DNA of 34,299 bases, taken from Rhodothermales bacterium (lineage in GTDB: Bacteria; Bacteroidota; Rhodothermia; Rhodothermales; VXPQ01). A program made the translations under genes and the position numbers. The stretch is from positions 1 to 34,299 of the forward strand of contig JAJDWX010000002.1 in NCBI GenBank assembly GCA_022825385.1, read 5' to 3'. The notes under the pieces were generated by a model that ran no database searches, was not told the DNA's origin, and worked only from the letters and a program-made list of their open reading frames with translations. Positions 1-8,025 of the stretch are shown here, piece after piece; position 1 is the first letter of the stretch; each line of letters opens with the position of its first letter.

Positions 1-1
1 C

Positions 2-3000
2 ACCGTCACGCTGTCCGCGCCAACTGGCGACGTAACCGAAGGCGGAACGAAGACACTGACCGTATCGCTCAGCCGTGCGCTCGTTTCGGGAGAAAGCCTG
101 ACGGTCCCGCTCTCGTTTGGCGGGGACGCAACTTTCGGAACAGACTACGCGCTGTCCGCGCCCAGCCCGCCGCCCACGGGAACGAGCTACGCCAACCTTG
201 CGAGCGCAAACCTTGCGACCAACCCGCCCACGATCACATTCACCGGCGGCGCGGGCGCATCGCCTTCCGCCACAATCAGCCTGAACGTCACGCGCGACCC
301 GCACAACGAAGCAAAGGAGTCCCTGACCGTGGCCCTCGGTACGCTTACGCCCAGCGGGATGGACGGCGGCGCCCGGTCCGCGCCGGGCTCCCTGCGCTTC
401 AACGCGCTCGATGCAAACAAACCCGAAGTCAGGGTCAGCCGGTCGGCGGCATTCGTGACGGAAGGCACGGACGCCAGATTCACCCTGACCGCAAACCCCG
501 CGCCGGCCGCGGACATCACCGTCAATCTCTCCATACAAGCAACCCGCAACTACGTCAGCGGCGCGAACACGGGCAACAAACAGATCCAGATCAAGGCGGG
601 AACGACGACCGCCACCTGGGACGTACCGACGCTGACGGACGCGGTCGACGAACCGCGCGGGCGCATCACCGCCACCGTCAAGCCCGGGACCGGCTACGCG
701 CCGGCCAAGAGCGGCGCTTCGGCAACCGTGGAGACGCGGGACGACGATCCGACCACGGTGACCCTGAGCGTCACAAAGGACTGGGCGCTGGAACGAGCCA
801 CCAACGCAGGCCTGTTTCGACTGACGCTGGGGCGGTTTCTGGCTCAAGGAGAACAAATCACCGTTCCAGTCTCCGTATCCTCGGCGTCCGCCAACAACTA
901 CCGCCTGTCGGAAGCCTCAAACTCCCAAGGCACCTTCGATTCACTGGATGACTTCGACTCCTCAACGAACACGGCAACGTTCTCATCGCACGATTTTTCC
1001 GGCAGCGGCATCCAGAGCCAGTTCATCTACATCGCCGTAAAAGCGCTCAGCGACGCGAACAAGGCGGACGACGCCATCACGGTGAGCATTCCCGCCTCGT
1101 CCTCGGGCAGCGCGCCCCGCCTCGGCGTCACGAACCTGGACGGCGGAGCGACAGGTTCCCGGACGGGCGACGGCGTCATCCGGCTGCTCGATTCGGCGGT
1201 CAAGAACACGGTGAGCGTCACCGGCGGCCCTGCAGTGACAGAAGGGACCGCCGCCGCGTTCACCGTGGCGCTGGACGGGGTCTCGCGCACGGACTTCCAG
1301 GCGAGGGTGCGCCTCGAACAGCAGGGAGACTTCGCCGCCGCCTCGCAACTGGGTCAACGGACCGTCACGTTTTTCGCCGCCGACCCGCCCAGCAAGACGT
1401 TCACCGTGGCCACCGTGGACGACAACAGCGACGAGGCCCACGGCCATATCCGGGCCACCATCGTCGCCAATCCGGCCTACAAGGTGGCCGCTGCGCCGGA
1501 CAACGAGGCAACGGTAACGGTCAACGACGACGACGATCCGCCACTGGCCACGCCCATCGCGGCCTTCGGAAGCGCCACGGCGACAGTGGATGAATCGGCT
1601 GGTTCGACTACCGCCAGCCTCTCGCTCTCGCTTGCCGCGCCCAAGGCCCTGACCCTGAACTACGCGCTGACCGGCACGGCTACGCACGGCGCGGACTACG
1701 CGATCAGCGGCGTCACAGGAACGTCTGGAACCGTCTCCGTGGCGAAGGACAGCACATCCGTCTCGATTCCCGTCGCCATCACGAACGACGCCGTAGCCGA
1801 GGGCGACGAGACGATCATCCTCACCCTGACGGACGGCGACGGCTACTCCGTTGGAACGCCAGGCAGCATCGCAATCACGCTGACCGACGACGAGCCGGTG
1901 GTCTCGGTCTCCGGCCCGAGCGCCGCCGTCGAAGGAACGGACCTGGCCTTCGTCGTAAGCATGCAGGGACCCGCCAAAACAGACCTTGCGGTGGACGTAA
2001 CCGTGACACAGGAGGGCGCTTTCGTCACCGACGAAGACCTGGGCGACCAGGAGGTTATCATCAAGCAAGGAAGCGCGTCCGCGATCCTGACATGCCCTAC
2101 CATCAACGACCAGATTGACGAAGAAGACGGCCTGGTTACCGCGGTGATCAAGGCGGGCAGCGGCTACACGGTCGCCCCGTCGCCCGCCGACAGCGCGCAG
2201 GTCGCGGTAACGGACAACGACGATCCGACGCCCGTGATTAGCATCTCCGGCGGCGCGGCGGCGACAGAAGGAGAAGACGCCACGTTCGACATAACCGCTG
2301 CGCCCGCCCCCGCCGACAACTTGTCCGTCGAACTGACTGTCGCCCAGACAGGGGACTTCGCCGCGCAGGGCGCCATCGGGGCAAGCAAAACCGTCGTCGT
2401 GGGCGCAAGCGGCACGGCTACGTATACCGTCGCCACCATAAACGACGAGACAGACGAACCCAACGGCAGCATTACCGCCACGCTGAACGACGGCGCAGGC
2501 TATGCGGTGGCACCCCCCCCGAATAACGCCGCAAGCGTGGCGGTCAACGACAACGACGACCCGACGCCGGTGATTAGCGTCTCCGGAGGCGCGGCGGTTA
2601 CCGAAGGCGGCGACGCCACATTCAACGTAACCGCCGCCCCCGCCCCCGGCGACAACCTGTCCGTCGAACTCACCGTCGCCCAGACAGGAGACTTCGCCGC
2701 GCAGGGCGCCATCGGGGCAAGCAAAACCGTCGTCGTGGGCCCAAGCGGCGCGGCTACGTATACCGTCGCCACCATAAACGACGAGACAGACGAACCCAAC
2801 GGCAGCATTACCGCCACGCTGAACGACGGCGCAGGCTACGCGGTGGCGGACCCGCCGGGGAACGCCGCCCTCGTCGCCGTAAACGACGACGACGAACCGT
2901 TGCCGGTGGTCAGCATCTCCGGGGGCGCGGCGGTTACCGAAGGCGGCGACGCCACATTCAACGTAACCGCCGCCCCCGCCCCCGGCGACAACCTGTCCGT

Positions 3001-4204
3001 CGAACTCACCGTCGCCCAGACAGGGGACTTCGCCGCGCCGGGCGCCACCGGAGCAAACAAAACCGTCGTCATTGGCGCAAGCGGCGCGGCTACGTATACC
3101 GTCGCCACCGCGAACGACAACGCCGCCGAACCCAACGGCGCCATCACGGCCACGCTGGCTGGCGGCGCAGGCTATGCGGTGGCAGACCCGCCGGGCAACG
3201 CCGCAAGCGTGGCGGTCAACGACAACGATACGCAGACGGGAACGCCGGAGATCACGCTGTCGGCTTCCCCGAACCCTGTGAGCGAGGGGAGTTCCGTTAC
3301 CGTTACGGCTTCGATCAGCCGGGCGTTGCCGGGCGCCGTAACCATTCCGCTCGTCCTGACGGCGGGGTCGGCAGAGGCGGGCGACTACGGTTCGCTTGCC
3401 TCCATCGAGATTCCGGCCAACGAAGCAAGCGGCGCGGGCGCAATTACGACGGCGGACGACAGCGATACGGACGACGAGACCTTCACCGTGGCGCTGGGCG
3501 ACTTGCCCGCCGTCGTCGCAGCCGGAACGCCCTCGGCAGTCAACTTGCGCATCGCAGACGGCGACACGCCGATCATATTGCCGGAAGTCACGCTATCGGC
3601 TTTTCCAAACCCCGTACACGAAGGAGATCTCGTTACGGTTACGGCAACCCTTTCGCAATCGCTGACCGGCGCCGTAGTCATTCCGCTTGTCCTGACGGCG
3701 GGGTCGGCGGAGGCGGGCGACTACGGCTCGCTCGCCTCCATCGAGATTCCAGCCAACCAGACAAGCGGCTCGGGCGCGATTGTAACCGTGCACGACGACG
3801 ACACGGACGACGAAACATTCACCGCGGCGCTGGGCGCGTTGCCCGGCAGCGTCGCAGCCGGAACGCCGGCGTCGGTCGCCCTGCGGATCACGGACAACAC
3901 CAGCATGCCTTCGATCGAATCACTGGAAGACGAAATACCCGTGGCCTTTGCGCTGGAGCAAAACTATCCGAACCCCTTCAATCCGTCCACGACCATCGAA
4001 TTTGCGCTCGACAAGACGCAGCATGTTACGCTGTCGGTGTACGACCTTTTGGGACAGGAGGTGCGGACGCTTGTGGACGGCGTCCAGCCGGCGGCCCGCT
4101 ACAGCGTCTCGTTCGACGCGTCGGGCCTGGCGAGCGGTACGTACCTCTATGTGCTCAGCACGGAAGATCAGGTGGCCGTAAAGACCATGGCGCTGCTGAA
4201 GTAA
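2..4204 (+). CDS. Calx-beta repeat surface/secreted protein with T9SS C-terminal sorting domain (5' end outside window)
   Basis: The reading frame is open from base 2, so the start lies upstream of the window; about 1,400 residues are visible. It is built of roughly eleven Calx-beta-like beta-sandwich units of about 110 residues. Each begins with a motif like 'VSVSGGAAVTEG' and ends in Asp-rich linkers such as 'VNDNDDPTP', which in this family can bind calcium. The last 85 residues form a Por/T9SS sorting domain: 'ALEQNYPNPFNPSTTIEF', then 'LSVYDLLGQEVRTLVDG', then 'GLASGTYLYVL', ending in K. In known systems this tail directs export across the outer membrane and is cleaved. The protein is probably a cell-surface or released adhesin-like protein; no catalytic domain is visible. 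It is followed by a palindrome and then the convergent rplQ. The family call is strong, the exact function unknown. Confidence 0.9.
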   Translation, partial: TVTLSAPTGDVTEGGTKTLTVSLSRALVSGESLTVPLSFGGDATFGTDYALSAPSPPPTGTSYANLASANLATNPPTITFTGGAGASPSATISLNVTRDPHNEAKESLTVALGTLTPSGMDGGARSAPGSLRFNALDANKPEVRVSRSAAFVTEGTDARFTLTANPAPAADITVNLSIQATRNYVSGANTGNKQIQIKAGTTTATWDVPTLTDAVDEPRGRITATVKPGTGYAPAKSGASATVETRDDDPTTVTLSVTKDWALERATNAGLFRLTLGRFLAQGEQITVPVSVSSASANNYRLSEASNSQGTFDSLDDFDSSTNTATFSSHDFSGSGIQSQFIYIAVKALSDANKADDAITVSIPASSSGSAPRLGVTNLDGGATGSRTGDGVIRLLDSAVKNTVSVTGGPAVTEGTAAAFTVALDGVSRTDFQARVRLEQQGDFAAASQLGQRTVTFFAADPPSKTFTVATVDDNSDEAHGHIRATIVANPAYKVAAAPDNEATVTVNDDDDPPLATPIAAFGSATATVDESAGSTTASLSLSLAAPKALTLNYALTGTATHGADYAISGVTGTSGTVSVAKDSTSVSIPVAITNDAVAEGDETIILTLTDGDGYSVGTPGSIAITLTDDEPVVSVSGPSAAVEGTDLAFVVSMQGPAKTDLAVDVTVTQEGAFVTDEDLGDQEVIIKQGSASAILTCPTINDQIDEEDGLVTAVIKAGSGYTVAPSPADSAQVAVTDNDDPTPVISISGGAAATEGEDATFDITAAPAPADNLSVELTVAQTGDFAAQGAIGASKTVVVGASGTATYTVATINDETDEPNGSITATLNDGAGYAVAPPPNNAASVAVNDNDDPTPVISVSGGAAVTEGGDATFNVTAAPAPGDNLSVELTVAQTGDFAAQGAIGASKTVVVGPSGAATYTVATINDETDEPNGSITATLNDGAGYAVADPPGNAALVAVNDDDEPLPVVSISGGAAVTEGGDATFNVTAAPAPGDNLSVELTVAQTGDFAAPGATGANKTVVIGASGAATYTVATANDNAAEPNGAITATLAGGAGYAVADPPGNAASVAVNDNDTQTGTPEITLSASPNPVSEGSSVTVTASISRALPGAVTIPLVLTAGSAEAGDYGSLASIEIPANEASGAGAITTADDSDTDDETFTVALGDLPAVVAAGTPSAVNLRIADGDTPIILPEVTLSAFPNPVHEGDLVTVTATLSQSLTGAVVIPLVLTAGSAEAGDYGSLASIEIPANQTSGSGAIVTVHDDDTDDETFTAALGALPGSVAAGTPASVALRITDNTSMPSIESLEDEIPVAFALEQNYPNPFNPSTTIEFALDKTQHVTLSVYDLLGQEVRTLVDGVQPAARYSVSFDASGLASGTYLYVLSTEDQVAVKTMALLK
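2234..3241 (+). repeat. Three tandem 336-bp coding repeats (Calx-beta units)
   Basis: Three consecutive 112-codon units start at about 2234, 2570 and 2906, exactly 336 bp apart. Units 1 and 2 are almost identical over long stretches, for example the segment encoding 'LTVAQTGDFAAQGAIGASK'. Unit 3 is slightly more diverged. The 112-codon length keeps the frame, so unit number could change without breaking the gene. Confidence 0.92.
3247..3900 (+). repeat. Two tandem ~339-bp Calx-beta units of a second subtype
   Basis: Two units start at about 3247 and 3586. Both contain 'IPLVLTAGSAEAGDYGSLAS' and 'DDETFT' blocks. They differ from the preceding 336-bp units but resemble each other closely, suggesting a separate duplication just before the sorting domain. 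Confidence 0.8.
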
Positions 4205-4339
4205 TGGAGAAGGGGTCCGGGGGGCGCCGTTGTCTGTGCTGATGATTGATTGGGCCTGTGGCGCACCTTTCCGGCGGCCTGGTTAAAATACTAAGGCGCG
4301 GAAATTTCAAGATTAAATAAATAAGGCGAGGCCGTTCAA

Positions 4340-4444
4340 GGGGCCTGGGGGGCGCATTTTCACGAAACATAGGGCCCGGGATCAACTACTCCCTCGTAGC
4401 CTGCCGCACGTTTATGGTTCGTGAAAATGCGCCCCACAGGCCCC
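4340..4444. repeat. Long imperfect inverted repeat between convergent genes
   Basis: The left arm 4340-4371 and right arm 4413-4444 are 32 bases each and pair at 30 of 32 positions. The core 'GGGGCGCATTTTCACGAA' pairs perfectly. The 41-base loop contains a second small hairpin (CTAC at 4386-4389 with GTAG at 4396-4399). There is no T-run on either side, so a classical rho-independent terminator is not evident, although the stem could act as a bidirectional terminator or RNA 3' end stabiliser for the Calx-beta gene and rplQ. A REP/MITE-like element is the main alternative. The rest of 4205-4468 shows no gene. Confidence 0.85.
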
Positions 4445-4468
4445 GCTGCCCATAGCAGAATACGCAAC

Positions 4469-5200
4469 TCAGCCTTCCTTATCGGCTTCCGGTTCCGCAT
4501 CGGATACATCGGAAGCAGCGTCTGGAACAGGCGCATCGGGTTCCGAAACAGACGCTTCGGCCTCTGGAGCAAGCGTTTCGGTTTCCGGGGCGGACGCTTC
4601 GGGTGCTGGAGCAGGCGCTTCCGCCTCGCTAACCGCATCGGCGTCGTCGCTCGCCGCTTCCGCCGCCGACGCCTCCGCAGGCACATCGGATTCCCCTTCC
4701 GCGTCCCCGGAAACATGCATTGCCTCAGGGGCCTCAACCGCCTCCTGTTGTTTTTCAGGCGCAGCCGATGCGCCGCCTCGGCGCCGCCCGCGTCGCGTCC
4801 GCCGGGTCTTTTGCGACCCGCCGCTCGCCGCCGCGTCCGCCTCGTTGTAATCCACCAGCTCGACAACAGCCATCGGCGCCGCGTCTCCGGCCCGACGGCC
4901 AATGCGGACCACCCGCGTATACCCGCCCGGGCGGTCGCCTATTTTTTCGGCCACCTCGGTAAACAGCGTCGTTACGGACTGCTTGTCCCGCAGGCGCCGA
5001 AACGCCTGCCGCCGGTTATGCTGCGAATCCTCCCGGGCCCGGGTAAGCACGGGCTCGATAAACGCGCGCAGGGCCTTGGCCCGGGCTAACGTGGTCGTAA
5101 TGCGCTTGTGCGCAATCAAGGCGTTGCCCAGCGCAATGAGCGTGGCCTTGCGATGGGATGCGTTGCGCCCCAGCTTATGTCGCTTTTTCTGGTGTCTCAT
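4469..5200 (-). CDS. rplQ: 50S ribosomal protein L17 with long acidic C-terminal extension
   Basis: L17 binds 23S rRNA near the exit-tunnel side of the large subunit. Residues 1 to about 118 match the family: 'MRHQKKRHKLGRNASHRKA', 'LIAHKRITTTLARAKALR' and 'GGYTRVVRIGRRAGDAAPMA'. E. coli L17 is 127 residues, while this protein has 243. The extra part starts with a short basic stretch rich in Arg (about 131-141) and continues as about 90 residues of Ala, Glu, Pro, Asp and Ser, with repeated 'EAEA/PEA' blocks, probably disordered. It is the last gene of the ribosomal cluster, 46 bp after rpoA, and converges on the Calx-beta gene. Identity is certain; the tail's role is unknown. Confidence 0.97.
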   Translation of the reverse strand: MRHQKKRHKLGRNASHRKATLIALGNALIAHKRITTTLARAKALRAFIEPVLTRAREDSQHNRRQAFRRLRDKQSVTTLFTEVAEKIGDRPGGYTRVVRIGRRAGDAAPMAVVELVDYNEADAAASGGSQKTRRTRRGRRRGGASAAPEKQQEAVEAPEAMHVSGDAEGESDVPAEASAAEAASDDADAVSEAEAPAPAPEASAPETETLAPEAEASVSEPDAPVPDAASDVSDAEPEADKEG

Positions 5201-5246
5201 AGGATACTCGGGTCATAATCAGGCCCTGGCCAGGCAACAGGCCCGG

Positions 5247-6230
5247 TCAAGCCTTTTCCTCTTGCTTGGCCTCGATCATCCCGAAATGCAAACCCCGATC
5301 ATTCAGCACATGAACCAGCTCCTGCAACGATTTGCGTCCAAAATTCCGGAATTTCAACATTTCCGACTCCTCGCGGCTCACCAGCTCGCCAATGCTCGTG
5401 ATATTGGCCGCTTTGAGGCAGTTCTGGGCGCGCACCGACAAGTCCAGGTCTTCCACAGACTGGACGAGCAATTCCCGAATGCGCTGCGCTTCGGTATCGA
5501 TGACGATCGGCTTTTCGACGGGAACCGCGGGTACGATATCCATCGAAATGAACATGTTGACATGGTTCCGCAAAACGGTCGCAGCCTGCACCAGGGCGTC
5601 CTCTGCGGAGATTGAGCCATCCGTTTCGATATGTATCGCAAGATGCTCATAGTCGATCTTTTGCCCGACGCGCGTAGGCTTGACCGAATATTTGACATTC
5701 CGGATGGGACTGAACACCGCATCCATGGCGATGACGCCGATGGGATCGTCGGCGCGCTTGTTCTCGTCGGCGGGCACATACCCCCTGCCGCGCTCAATGC
5801 GCAGTTCGATGTTCAGGGAAGCGCTATCGTCGAGGGTAGCGATATGAAGGTCCGGGTTCAGCACTTCGTGCTCGCTTGCGGCGGCGCCAATATCCCCGGC
5901 GGTCAACGCGCCCGGCCCCTTGGCCACAAGGTGAATGCTGCCTTCTTCCGTTTCCTCCGTTGCGCGAAAACGCACTTCCTTGAGATTCAGAATAATGTCG
6001 GCGACGTCTTCGGTTACGCCGTCTATCGTCGAGAACTCATGCTGTACGCCGTCGATCCGCACGCCCGTGATGGCGAACCCGCCAAGCGACGACAAAAGCA
6101 CCCGCCGCAGCGCATTCCCGATCGTTACGCCGTATCCGCGCTCAAGCGGCTGTAACGAAAATGTACCGGAAGATTCCGACGCGTTGTCAATCTGAATGCC
6201 TTCTGGCATATGAATCGCATGATGGCTCAT
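5247..6230 (-). CDS. rpoA: DNA-directed RNA polymerase subunit alpha
   Basis: The 327 residues match the usual length (E. coli 329). The N-terminal domain, which dimerises and nucleates assembly of beta and beta', is recognisable by 'LERGYGVTIGNALRRVLLSS' and 'PADENKRADDPIGVIAMDAV'. A linker around 225-245 leads to the C-terminal helix-hairpin-helix domain (about 246-315), which includes 'LDLSVRAQNCLKAANI' and 'LKFRNFGRKSLQEL' and contacts UP-element DNA and activators. The start at MSHHAIHMPEG is used; an internal Met at residue 8 is a weaker option. It lies between rpsD and rplQ, the usual alpha-operon order. Confidence 0.98.
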   Translation of the reverse strand: MSHHAIHMPEGIQIDNASESSGTFSLQPLERGYGVTIGNALRRVLLSSLGGFAITGVRIDGVQHEFSTIDGVTEDVADIILNLKEVRFRATEETEEGSIHLVAKGPGALTAGDIGAAASEHEVLNPDLHIATLDDSASLNIELRIERGRGYVPADENKRADDPIGVIAMDAVFSPIRNVKYSVKPTRVGQKIDYEHLAIHIETDGSISAEDALVQAATVLRNHVNMFISMDIVPAVPVEKPIVIDTEAQRIRELLVQSVEDLDLSVRAQNCLKAANITSIGELVSREESEMLKFRNFGRKSLQELVHVLNDRGLHFGMIEAKQEEKA

Positions 6231-6312
6231 GGTTTCCTAAATCGGTCAAAGTCTTGCGAAAGGGGGAAGGATAGACGCCGCAACAGGCAGGTTGGCCGGC
6301 GTCGTCCAGCAA

Positions 6313-6915
6313 CTACTTCGAATACAACTCCACGATGAGTTGCTCGCGAATATTTTCAGGAATGTCTTCCCGGGCAGGCAGGTCCAGCATCTTGCCCCGG
6401 AGGTTGCCGAGGTCCGCCTCAAGCCAGGCGAACGTCCGGCGGGCCTGCAAAACCGAGTCCAGGATGGGCCGCAGGGAGCGGCTTCGCGGCCGCACCGCAA
6501 CGATGTCTCCCGGACGCAACTGCGCCGACGGAATATCGACGATCCGGTCGTTCACCATGATATGTCCATGGTTCACCAATTGGCGGGCTTGCCGCCGCGT
6601 ACGCGCGAAACCGAGGCGAAACACCGTATTGTCCAGCCTCGCTTCCAGAAATTTCAGCAGGTTTTCGCCCGTTACGCCTTTCTTGCGAGACGCTTTCTCG
6701 AACAGGTTGCGGAACTGGCGCTCCTGCAGGCCATACGTGTGCCGCGCTTTTTGCTTTTCCTTGAGCTGCACGGCGTACTCGCTGTCCCTGGACCGGCGAT
6801 TCTGTCCGTGCTGACCAGGCGGATACGCCTTGCGCTCAAGCGCCTTGCTCGGACCAAAAACCGGTTCCTTGAAGCGCCGGGCGATTTTCTGTTTGGGGCC
6901 TCTGTATCGAGCCAT
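6313..6915 (-). CDS. rpsD: 30S ribosomal protein S4 (cysteine-free form)
   Basis: S4 is a primary 16S rRNA binder that starts assembly of the 30S body and in many bacteria represses the alpha operon. The protein has 200 residues (E. coli 206). The N-terminus 'MARYRGPKQKIARRFKEPVF' is typical, and the S4 RNA-binding domain covers about 91-150 ('LEARLDNTVFRLGFARTRRQ', 'GHIMVNDRIVDIPS'). No cysteine is present, so it lacks the N-terminal zinc ribbon found in some S4 proteins. It sits between rpsK and rpoA. An 82-bp gap separates it from rpoA, the largest spacing within the cluster. Confidence 0.98.
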   Translation of the reverse strand: MARYRGPKQKIARRFKEPVFGPSKALERKAYPPGQHGQNRRSRDSEYAVQLKEKQKARHTYGLQERQFRNLFEKASRKKGVTGENLLKFLEARLDNTVFRLGFARTRRQARQLVNHGHIMVNDRIVDIPSAQLRPGDIVAVRPRSRSLRPILDSVLQARRTFAWLEADLGNLRGKMLDLPAREDIPENIREQLIVELYSK

Positions 6916-6966
6916 GTATCGCTATTGGATATTGCTTTCTGCTGTCGTGGCGTCCGAAGGCGGCCG

Positions 6967-7377
6967 TTATACGCGGCGGCGTTTCGGGGAGCGGCAGCCA
7001 TTATGAGGAATGGGCGTTACGTCCCGGATGGAAGAAATATCGAGCCCGGCCCCGGCAAGCGCCCGAATGGCCGACTCGCGCCCCGAACCAGGTCCTTTCA
7101 CATATACGTCCACGCGCCGCAAACCGAGGCCATGCGCCTCTTCCGCCGCGGTGGTCGCCGCGACCTGGGCCGCGTACGGCGTATTCTTGCGGCTGCCCCT
7201 GAATCCCATTTTCCCGGAACTGGACCACGAGATAACGTTTCCGTACTGATCCGTCAGCGTCACGATCACGTTATTGAACGTGGCCTTGATGTGCGCCTGC
7301 CCATTGGCTTCGACAATGACGTTGCGCTTGCGCGACGAGCGTCCGGAACGTCCCGATTTTTGCTGCTTTTTCGCCAT
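6967..7377 (-). CDS. rpsK: 30S ribosomal protein S11
   Basis: S11 lies on the platform of the small subunit and helps shape the mRNA exit region. The 136 residues are slightly longer than E. coli (129) because of a basic N-terminus (about residues 1-18, Lys/Ser/Arg-rich). Family blocks include '[20 protein letters not shown]', '[16 protein letters not shown]', '[20 protein letters not shown]' and the C-terminal '[18 protein letters not shown]'. It lies between rpsM and rpsD with gaps of 48 and 51 bp, as in the canonical alpha operon. Confidence 0.98.
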   Translation of the reverse strand: MAKKQQKSGRSGRSSRKRNVIVEANGQAHIKATFNNVIVTLTDQYGNVISWSSSGKMGFRGSRKNTPYAAQVAATTAAEEAHGLGLRRVDVYVKGPGSGRESAIRALAGAGLDISSIRDVTPIPHNGCRSPKRRRV

Positions 7378-7425
7378 ATAACGTTATCAGGTGCGAAAAC
7401 TGAATGGAGGGAGCGAGGCGCGGCG

Positions 7426-7806
7426 TTATTTCCGCGGAGCCTTCTTCTTGCCGGCCACGGTTTTGCGGCGGCCCTTGCGCGTACGGGCGTTCGTGCGGGT
7501 GCGTTGTCCGCGCACAGGCAACCCCCGGCGATGCCGAAGCCCCCGGTAACAGCCGATGTCCATCAACCGCTTGACGCTCATCTGCACTTCCGAACGCAAC
7601 TGCCCCTCGACAAGGTACTCGTCTTCGATGAGGCGGCGCACGCTTCGGGTTTGCTCTTCTGTCCAGTCGTTCGGGCGCACGTCGTACTTGACGCCGATGC
7701 GATCAAGGATTTCGCGGGCGCGAGAACGCCCGATTCCGAAAATCGAGGACAAGGCAATTTCTCCGCGTTTATGCGGAGGTACGTCTACGCCGGCTATTCG
7801 AGGCAT
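7426..7806 (-). CDS. rpsM: 30S ribosomal protein S13
   Basis: S13 sits in the head of the 30S subunit and forms inter-subunit bridges and P-site tRNA contacts through its basic tail. The 126 residues (E. coli 118) begin '[20 protein letters not shown]'. The helix-two-turn-helix region '[17 protein letters not shown]' is followed by '[20 protein letters not shown]' and a very basic C-terminus ending 'AGKKKAPRK'. It is preceded by rpmJ (60-bp gap) and followed by rpsK. Confidence 0.98.
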   Translation of the reverse strand: MPRIAGVDVPPHKRGEIALSSIFGIGRSRAREILDRIGVKYDVRPNDWTEEQTRSVRRLIEDEYLVEGQLRSEVQMSVKRLMDIGCYRGLRHRRGLPVRGQRTRTNARTRKGRRKTVAGKKKAPRK

Positions 7807-7866
7807 AAGGTTTGATGTCTTTTCGGCGGCGGCCGTTCGAAAACAGCGCGCCCGCGACGACGGGCG

Positions 7867-7983
7867 TCAACCCTGTCGTTGCTTGTGCTTCGGGTTCTTC
7901 TTGTTAATGACGTAAATGCGGCCCTTGCGACGAACGATCTTGTCGTCGGAGCTCCGCTTTTTGACGCTGGCGCGAACTTTCAT
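7867..7983 (-). CDS. rpmJ: 50S ribosomal protein L36, zinc-free form
   Basis: This 38-residue gene was read directly from the sequence. It starts '[20 protein letters not shown]' and ends '[12 protein letters not shown]' followed by TGA. L36 is the smallest large-subunit protein and packs against 23S rRNA near the L7/L12 stalk base. The Cys/Cys/Cys/His zinc site of classical L36 is missing: the first Cys pair is replaced around 'RSSDD' and the third by Asn in 'VINKK'. It is therefore the C-minus type common in Bacteroidota. It lies 42 bp after map, where infA would normally intervene. Confidence 0.96.
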   Translation of the reverse strand: MKVRASVKKRSSDDKIVRRKGRIYVINKKNPKHKQRQG

Positions 7984-8025
7984 GGGTTTGTCCGGCTCGT
8001 TCACGAAAAATACAAGGTGTAAACG

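Noticed and set aside
983..2068. Minus-strand open frame of 361 codons within the Calx-beta gene
   Set aside because: Antisense to recognisable Calx-beta units; its Arg/Gly/Val-rich translation resembles nothing.
2164..3153. Three similar 105-codon minus-strand frames spaced 336 bp
   Set aside because: They are mirror images of the tandem Calx-beta coding repeats, not a small gene family.
4205..4468. Small genes in the gap between the Calx-beta gene and rplQ
   Set aside because: The short frames there are dominated by the palindrome arms and show no start context or recognisable product.
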